Program-made: the position numbers and the translations under genes | The notes under the pieces: generated by a model | Databases searched by the model: none | Told to the model about the DNA's origin: nothing | The model's input: only the letters and a program-made list of their open reading frames with translations | Shown here: piece after piece, positions 57,342 through 64,000 of the stretch | Position numbering within the stretch: the stretch's first letter is position 1 | Layout: each line of letters begins with the position of its first letter | From: Siphonodentalium dalli | Taxonomy: Eukaryota; Mollusca; Scaphopoda; Gadilida; Siphonodentaliidae | NCBI GenBank assembly: GCA_032622095.1 | Contig: CP136062.1 | Location: 12,865,710-12,929,709, forward strand | DNA length: 64,000 nucleotides | Reading direction: 5' to 3'

Positions 57342-57803
57342 AGTGGGTGATGGTGAAATGTATCCACATTCATTGCCTGTATTAATGTAAATAATCGTCA
57401 TTTTCCTGTTCCGCTTCGTTCCATTTCATTGTAAAGTTATATTCATCAGAATCCCGAACCCCACTCAAATTTACGTTAGGTGTAGCCATGAGTACGAACT
57501 ATAATGGAATGAATGAAATGTATGCCCTCCACTTTAGAATGAATTAAAGATGCAAGCATGAATATGTATAGTCCGTGCATTGTTACCAGAGCTAACCGTA
57601 ATATGAAGTACATATTATTTTAATAATGTTTTGTATTTGGCGGGTATGTGTTTCTGGTAAGTCCTCGAATACGAATCAATCGACGGCCAATTAGCATTTC
57701 AAATTGCGCTTGATATTTTCTCATGAAAGTATTGCCAAAAAATGCATATCCGTGACGTCTAATTGACCCGCAACGAGGACTTACGTCATGGTAGAAATAT
57801 ATA
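57342..57803 (-). mobile_element. LINE 5' leader
   Basis: About 460 bp between the endonuclease start and the satellite junction. It contains no recognisable ORF1. Its presence implies that the insertion is close to full length for ORF2, or that ORF1 is missing. Confidence 0.6.
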
Positions 57804-60800
57804 ACAGTCTATGTGAGGCTCGCTATGGGTCAGACACATTATATCCAGGCTTGGGGAGTATATCCTGATAGGCTCGTCTCCTATTATAAATAATACGGAG
57901 TGTCGTCTGCTCCAGTCTATGTGGGGCTCTCTATGGGTCAGACACATTATATCCAGGCTTGGGGAGTATATCCTGATAGGCTCGTCTCCTATTATAAATA
58001 ATACGGAGTGTCGTCTGCTCCAGTCTATGTGAGGCTCGCTATGGGTCAGACACATTATATCCAGACTTGGAGGGTATATTATGATAGGCTCGTCTCCTAA
58101 ATATTCTAAATAACATGGAGTGTCGTCTGCTCCAGTCTATGTGGGGCTCTCTATGGGTCAGACACACTATATCCAGGATTGGGGAGTATATCCTGATAGG
58201 CTCGTCTCCTAAATATTATAAATAACATGGAGTGTCGTCTGCTCCAGTCTATGTGGGGCTCTCTATGGGTCAGACACATTATATCCAGGCTTGGGGAGTA
58301 TATCCTGATAGGCTCGTCTCCTATTATAAATAATACGGAGTGTCGTCTGCTCCAGTCTATGTGAGGCTCGCTATGGGTCAGACACATTATATCCAGACTT
58401 GGAGGGTATATTATGATAGGCTCGTCTCCTAAATATTCTAAATAACATGGAGTGTCGTCTGCTCCAGTCTATGTGGGGCTCTCTATGGGTCAGACACACT
58501 ATATCCAGGATTGGGGAGTATATCCTGATAGGCTCGTCTCCTAAATATTCTAAATAACATGGAGTGTCGTCTGCTCCAGTCTATGTGGGGCTCTCTATGT
58601 GTCAGACACATTATATCCAGGCTTGGGGAGAATATCCTGATAGGCTCGTCTCCTATTATAAATAATACGGAGTGTCTTCTGCTCCAGACTATGTGAGGCT
58701 CGCTATGGGTCAGACACATTATATCCAGGCTTGGGGAGTATATTATGATAGGCTCGTCTCCTATTATAAATAATACGGAGTGTCGTCTGCTCCAGACTAT
58801 GTGAGGCTCGCTATGGGTCAGACACACTATATCCAGGATTGGGGAGTATATACTGATAGGCTCGTCTCCTAAATATTATAAATAACATGGAGTGTCGTCT
58901 GCTCTAGTCTATGTGGGGCTCTCTATGGGTCAGACACATTATATCCAGGCTTGGAGAGTATATCCTGATAGGCTCGTCTCCTATTATAAATAATACGGAG
59001 TGTCGTCTGCTCCAGTCTATGTGGGGCTCTCTATGGGTCAGACACATTATATCCAGGCTTGGGGAGTATATCCTGATAGGCTCGTCTCCAATTATAAATA
59101 ATACGGAGTGTCGTCTGCTCCAGTCTATGTGGGGCTCTCTATGGGTCAGACACATTATATCCAGGCTTGGGGAGTATATCCTGATAGGCTCGTCTCCTAT
59201 TATAAATAATACGGAGTGTCGTCTGCTCCAGACTATGTGGGGCTCTCTATGGGTCAGACACATTATATCCAGGCTTGGGGAGTATATCCTGATAGGCTCG
59301 TCTCCTATTATAAATAATACGGAGTGTCGTCTGCTCCAGTCTATGTGGGGCTCTCTATGGGTCAGACACATTATATCCAGGCTTGGGGAGTATATCCTGA
59401 TAGGCTCGTCTCCTATTATAAATAATACGGAGTGTCGTCTGCTCCAGTCTATGTGGGGCTCTCTATGTGTCAGACACATTATATCCAGGCTTGGGGAGTA
59501 TATCCTGATAGGCTCGTCTCCTATTATAAATAATACGGAGTGTCGTCTGCTCCAGACTATGTGAGGCTCGCTATGGGTCAGACACATTATATCCAGGCTT
59601 GGAGGGTATATTATGATAGGCTCGTCTCCTAAATATTCTAAATAACATGGAGTGTCGTCTGCTCCAGTCTATGTGGGGCTCTCTATGGGTCAGACACACT
59701 ATATCCAGGATTGGGGAGTATATACTGATAGGCTCGTCTCCTAAATATTATAAATAACATGGAGTGTCGTCTGCTCTAGTCTATGTGGGGCTCTCTATGT
59801 GTCAGACACATTATATCCAGGCTTGGGGAGAATATCCTGATAGGCTCGTCTCCTATTATAAATAATACGGAGTGTCGTCTGCTCCAGACTATGTGAGGCT
59901 CGCTATGGGTCAGACACATTATATCCAGACTTGGAGGGTATATTATGATAGGCTCGTCTCCTAAATATTCTAAATAACATGGAGTGTCGTCTGCTCCAGT
60001 CTATGTGGGGCTCTCTATGGGTCAGACACACTATATCCAGGATTGGGGAGTATATCCTGATAGGCTCGTCTCCTAAATATTCTAAATAACATGGAGTGTC
60101 GTCTGCTCCAGACTATGTGAGGCTCGCTATGGGTCAGACACATTATATCCAGACTTGGAGGGTATATTATGATAGGCTCGTCTCCTAAATATTCTAAATA
60201 ACATGGAGTGTCGTCTGCTCCAGTCTATGTGGGGCTCTCTATGGGTCAGACACATTATATCCAGGCTTGGGGAGAATATCCTGATAGGCTCGTCTCCTAT
60301 TATAAATAATACGGAGTGTCGTCTGCTCCAGACTATGTGAGGCTCGCTATGGGTCAGACACATTATATCCAGACTTGGAGGGTATATTATGATAGGCTCG
60401 TCTCCTAAATATTCTAAATAACATGGAGTGTCGTCTGCTCCAGTCTATGTGGGGCTCTCTATGGGTCAGACACACTATATCCAGGATTGGGGAGTATATC
60501 CTGATAGGCTCGTCTCCTAAATATTATAAATAACATGGAGTGTCGTCTGCTCCAGTCTATGTGAGGCTCGCTATGGGTCAGACACATTATATCCAGGCTT
60601 GGGGAGTATATCCTGATAGGCTCGTCTCCTATTATAAATAATACGGAGTGTCGTCTGCTCCAGTCTATGTGGGGCTCTCTATGGGTCAGACACATTATAT
60701 CCAGGCTTGGGGAGTATATCCTGATAGGCTCGTCTCCTATTATAAATAATACGGAGTGTCGTCTGCTCCAGTCTATGTGGGGCTCTCTATGGGTCAGACA

Positions 60801-62613
60801 CATTATATCCAGGCTTGGGGAGTATATCCTGATAGGCTCGTCTCCTATTATAAATAATACGGAGTGTCGTCTGCTCCAGTCTATGTGGGGCTCTCTATGG
60901 GTCAGACACATTATATCCAGGCTTGGGGAGTATATCCTGATAGGCTCGTCTCCTATTATAAATAATACGGAGTGTCGTCTGCTCCAGTCTATGTGGGGCT
61001 CGCTATGGGTCAGACACATTATATCCAGGCTTGGGGAGTATATCCTGATAGGCTCGTCTCCTATTATAAATAATACGGAGTGTCGTCTGCTCCAGTCTAT
61101 GTGGGGCTCTCTATGGGTCAGACACACTATATCCAGGCTTGGAGGGTATATTATGATAGGCTCGTCTCCTAAATATTCTAAATAATACGGAGTGTCGTCT
61201 GCTCCAGTCTATGTGGGGCTCTCTATGGGTCAGACACATTATATCCAGGCTTGGGGAGTATATCCTGATAGGCTCGTCTCCTATTATAAATAATACGGAG
61301 TGTCGTCTGCTCCAGTCTATGTGAGGCTCGCTATGGGTCAGACACATTATATCCAGGCTTGGGGAGTATATCCTGATAGGCTCGTCTCCTATTATAAATA
61401 ATACGGAGTGTCGTCTGCTCCAGTCTATGTGGGGCTCTCTATGGGTCAGACACATTATATCCAGGCTTGGGGAGTATATCCTGATAGGCTCGTCTCCTAT
61501 TATAAATAATACGGAGTGTCGTCTGCTCCAGTCTATGTGGGGCTCTCTATGGGTCAGACACACTATATCCAGGCTTGGAGGGTATATTATGATAGGCTCG
61601 TCTCCTAAATATTCTAAATAACATGGAGTGTCGTCTGCTCCAGTCTATGTGGGGCTCTCTATGGGTCAGACACACTATATCCAGGATTGGGGAGTATATC
61701 CTGATAGGCTCGTCTCCTAAATATTATAAATAACATGGAGTGTCGTCTGCTCCAGTCTATGTGGGGCTCTCTATGGGTCAGACACATTATATCCAGGCTT
61801 GGGGAGTATATCCTGATAGGCTCGTCTCCTATTATAAATAATACGGAGTGTCGTCTGCTCCAGTCTATGTGGGGCTCGCTATGTGTCAGACACATTATAT
61901 CCAGGCTTGGGGAGTATATCCCGATAGGCTCGTCTCCTATTATAAATAATACGGAGTGTCGTCTGCTCCAGACTATGTGAGGCTCGCTATGGGTCAGACA
62001 CATTATATCCAGGCTTGGGGAGTATATCCTGATAGGCTCGTCTCCTATTATAAATAATACGGAGTGTCGTCTGCTCCAGTCTATGTGAGGCTCGCTATGG
62101 GTCAGACACATTATATCCAGACTTGGAGGGTATATTATGATAGGCTCGTCTCCTAAATATTCTAAATAACATGGAGTGTCGTCTGCTCCAGTCTATGTGG
62201 GGCTCTCTATGGGTCAGACACACTATATCCAGGCTTGGGGAGAATATCCTGATAGGCTCGTCTCCTATTATAAATAATACGGAGTGTCGTCTGCTCCAGA
62301 CTATGTGAGGCTCGCTATGGGTCAGACACATTATATCCAGACTTGGAGGGTATATTATGATAGGCTCGTCTCCTAAATATTCTAAATAACATGGAGTGTC
62401 GTCTGCTCCAGTCTATGTGGGGCTCTCTATGGGTCAGACACACTATATCCAGGATTGGGGAGTATATCCTGATAGGCTCGTCTCCTAAATATTATAAATA
62501 ACATGGAGTGTCGTCTGCTCCAGTCTATGTGGGGCTCTCTATGGGTCAGACACATTATATCCAGGCTTGGAGAGTATATCCTGATAGGCTCGTCTCCTAA
62601 ATATTATAAATAA
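57804..62613. repeat. 108/112-bp satellite, right segment (~44 copies)
   Basis: Two main monomers: 108 bp (CGTCTCCTATTATAAATAAT + ACGGAGTG) and 112 bp (CGTCTCCTAAATATTATAAA + TAACATGGAGTG). They share TCTATGTGGGGCTCTCTATG, TCAGACACATTATATCCAGG and GAGTGTCGTCTGCTCCAG. A subtype has ACTTGGAGGGTATATTATG. Runs of the 108-bp type (36 codons) keep both strands open for up to 227 codons, with no sign of selection. The order of types is irregularly duplicated in blocks. The last monomer ends about 13 bp before exon f. Confidence 0.97.
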
Positions 62614-62626
62614 TACTTATTTTCAG

Positions 62627-62785
62627 ATCAGGAAAAACCTAGCAGAGTCTCCACACTTTATTCAGCAACATATGATGATGCCACCAAAGCATCTCCTGTT
62701 GTGTACAGACCTCCTCTTTACAATACCAACGGGAACCTCATTAGTAACTTTCTCACAGTTAAAAAGGACAATGATTGGCTCAATG
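62627..62785 (+). CDS. Semaphorin exon f
   Basis: Acceptor TTATTTTCAG ends at 62626. Donor GTAAAT starts at 62786. Two bases complete a codon split with exon e (giving Asn). Then 52 codons: QEKPSRVSTLYSATYDDATK, ASPVVYRPPLYNTNGNLISN, FLTVKKDNDWLN, plus one base. LYSATY...VVYR and DNDWLN are conserved Sema strands. The satellite ends about 13 bp upstream, so the polypyrimidine tract is only TTATTTT and any branch point lies in the last satellite unit. Confidence 0.93.
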
Positions 62786-63276
62786 GTAAATATTTACACT
62801 CGTACGAGTGTTTGCACTGTGGAACTTTAATGCAGGAAATGTGTTGGCGAATAGGAAGCCTGTATTTTGTATTATAAATTTTTTATCTTTTGCATGCGAA
62901 AATTGTCAAGACATCATTGACCTCCAATTTACCAGTTTAAATACACCCAGTAATGAAGCTGTGGTTGTAATTGTTGTCCGCTTTATAATTGAGACTGGAT
63001 CATCCATGTCGCCTTGCCATGAGCTGTTACATCCATGACATAGCCCCCAGTCTGAGACCTGACCAATGAAATAGCACTCAGTCTGAGACTTGACCAATGA
63101 AATAGCACTCAGTCTGAAATAGATCTTGAGTTTCTGATAAAATTCAATATCATCAGCTTTTAAAGAGACTGGATAGGGCTCAGAGTTTCTGTAAATTATG
63201 AGTCATCTCTCTTTTGCCATGCAGCGATAATATCAACTTACATAGTGTTCTATCATGTTCATCTTTTTACTTACAG
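62786..63276 (+). other. Intron between exons f and g
   Basis: A normal-size intron of 491 bp, GTAAAT to TTACTTACAG. It contains a two-copy ~33-bp repeat at 63050-63115 (CAGTCTGAGACYTGACCAAT + GAAATAGCACT). Open frames here are chance. Confidence 0.8.
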
Positions 63277-63398
63277 AGCCTCAGTTTATTGCATCCTTCG
63301 ATTTTGGGGACCAAGTTCTGTTTTTCCTCCGGGAAGTTGCGACTAGGGGTGCGAACTGTGGCAAGAAAATATTTTCCCGAGTGGCAAGAGTTTGTAAG
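63277..63398 (+). CDS. Semaphorin exon g
   Basis: Acceptor TTTTTACTTACAG ends at 63276, donor GTATTT starts at 63399. Two bases complete Glu with exon f. Then 40 codons: PQFIASFDFGDQVLFFLREV, ATRGANCGKKIFSRVARVCK. WLNEPQF.ASFD.GD across the junction, FFLRE, and NCGK..SRVARVCK are the most diagnostic semaphorin motifs in the window. The two cysteines are the conserved pair of this blade. Ends in phase 0. The Sema domain should continue downstream. Confidence 0.96.
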
Positions 63399-63880
63399 GT
63401 ATTTTAATTTGTTATGTAACTCCAGAACTTCTTCATTCCAAGGAAGCAAATAACATACGATTCAGTTCAGTTTACAAAGTCATTCGACTTTGAAACAACG
63501 AATAGTAATTTAGAATACATGTATATCAAAACAGTCAACTCGAAAGTATAATGCATTTATCGGTAAAATTTCAACATTCACAACAAATGCAAAGTTTTAA
63601 TGTATAAACACTCGTAAGCAATCCTTCAAAATCTGCCATTTAAAGCTAACGTTAACTGTTCTAACCCTCTTGTTTCGCGGTTGCATATATACCAGTTTAT
63701 AGTTTATTACGAAGACTTCACAATTCTGTTGAACTGTATGTCACGTGACCGCGAATTCACGCTTTTAGATATATTATCTTTTCATTACATGTATTTGATT
63801 GTGTTTGTTCAGTTTTGATTTGCAATGTAATGTCATTCATGGCATTGCAGGTCAAATTTCTTGAATCAATGGTTTTTAGC
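63399..63880. other. Start of the next semaphorin intron
   Basis: AT-rich. No further Sema exon is recognisable before the window ends. Confidence 0.6.
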
Positions 63881-63882
63881 TT

Positions 63883-64000
63883 ACCTGGGACGAAGTCTCC
63901 GGTGGAGCTTTAGTCATCATTACTCGTCAGTCGTCCGTCTGGGCGTCTGTATAGCCATCCGTCCGTCCATCCATCGACAATTATTTTAAAACATATTCAC
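63883..64000 (+). repeat. Dispersed GGTGGAGCT/GTCCGTCC repeat, copy 3 (cut by window end)
   Basis: ACGAAGTCTCCGGTGGAGCT + TTAGTCATCATTACTCGTCA followed by GTCCGTC-rich sequence. The same head as the copy at 7250. Confidence 0.75.

Larger units (their letters stand above)
52769..57803 (-). mobile_element. Near full-length APE-type LINE, decayed, ~5.0 kb
   Basis: Inserted in the satellite: CTGCTCCAG on one side and CAGTCTATGTG on the other rejoin to the monomer consensus (about 3 bp, CAG, may be duplicated). On the minus strand it holds a ~0.45-kb leader, an endonuclease region, a reverse transcriptase, a C-terminal region, a 3' UTR with a GGTGGCAGTAAGACAGTC stem, and an (ATCCT)n tail (52769-52790) in place of poly(A). 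This architecture fits the CR1/L2/Jockey assemblage. The element is dead: it has stop codons, a frameshift, an internal minisatellite and a MITE insertion. Confidence 0.92.
30860..63398 (+). other. Semaphorin gene, extent of recognised exons
   Basis: Seven exons in one orientation and compatible phases encode about 230 contiguous residues of a Sema domain, the seven-bladed beta-propeller by which semaphorins bind plexins in axon guidance and cell migration. Conserved Sema features appear in order: LYVGAM, a Cys-rich region with GK...DCQNHIR, LFVCGT, CPFDP.DNATAVF, LYSATY, DWLNEPQFIASFDFGD and SRVARVCK. Neither end of the gene is in view: no signal peptide, PSI, Ig or thrombospondin repeats are seen. 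Introns are loaded with minisatellites, hairpins and a LINE. Secreted class-2-like is my best guess from the YNP..YDLE stretch and its spacing to CPFDP. A class 1 or 5 origin is not excluded. Confidence 0.9.

Noticed and set aside
58904-61563. Long frames on both strands (up to 227 codons) in the 108/112-bp satellite
   Set aside because: The monomer length is a multiple of three and lacks stops, so open frames are automatic. Both strands are open at once and variants are not synonymous-biased.

Overview
This window looks like intron and intergenic DNA from an AT-rich, repeat-laden invertebrate animal genome. A marine mollusc or another lophotrochozoan is the most likely source. The reasons are spliced exons with GT-AG borders, a decayed APE-type LINE, TTAA-flanked MITEs, many minisatellites, and dispersed 'GGTGGAGCTNNAGTCATCA + (GTCC)n' repeats of a kind I associate with bivalves and gastropods. 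That host assignment is inference. I see no operons, ribosome binding sites, rRNA, tRNA or CRISPR.

The only cellular gene I can support is a semaphorin on the + strand. Seven short exons (30860-30962, 33261-33312, 40666-40725, 42328-42435, 43300-43387, 62627-62785, 63277-63398) give 692 nt, about 230 residues, of the N-terminal half of a Sema domain. They are spread over 32.5 kb. Phases agree across all junctions, with one splice-site anomaly after the first exon. The signal-peptide exon(s) and the rest of the Sema domain, PSI domain and C-terminus were not found and probably lie outside the window or in unrecognised exons. Details of the sequence resemble secreted class-2-like invertebrate semaphorins, but the class is not proven.

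Layout. 1-500: two long hairpins. 0.7-1.15 kb: palindromic MITE copies. 1.3-6.0 kb: giant fold-back element A with a two-handed minisatellite in its core. 6.2-9.0 kb: LINE tail, dispersed repeats and MITEs. 10.9-12.6 kb: 40-bp VNTR and local duplications. 14.5-20.35 kb: giant fold-back element B, related to A, carrying nested inverted-repeat element C. 21.4-24.6 kb: ~65-bp tandem repeats and a hairpin. 25.5-29.6 kb: 38-bp array, TGTGTA-rich TIR element and 25-bp array. 30.9-43.4 kb: semaphorin exons 1-5 of this window, separated by hairpins and 66-bp, 37-bp and 55-bp arrays. 44.8 kb: TTAA MITE. 45.5-49.35 kb: 40-bp satellite. 50.8-51.5 kb: fold-back element with a 9-bp target duplication. 52.4-62.6 kb: 108/112-bp satellite interrupted by a 5-kb LINE, which itself carries an in-frame minisatellite and a second TTAA MITE. 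62.6-63.4 kb: semaphorin exons 6-7.

The most striking signal is the density and variety of long inverted repeats. At least three have unrelated arms of about 60-70 nt but nearly the same 13-15 nt tip (TCCGCTWCGCGTC-like). A second set of tips carries GACCATRG. This suggests that palindromes are being made around a mobile or break-prone core. Most long open frames in the window are only readings through tandem arrays and are not listed as genes.
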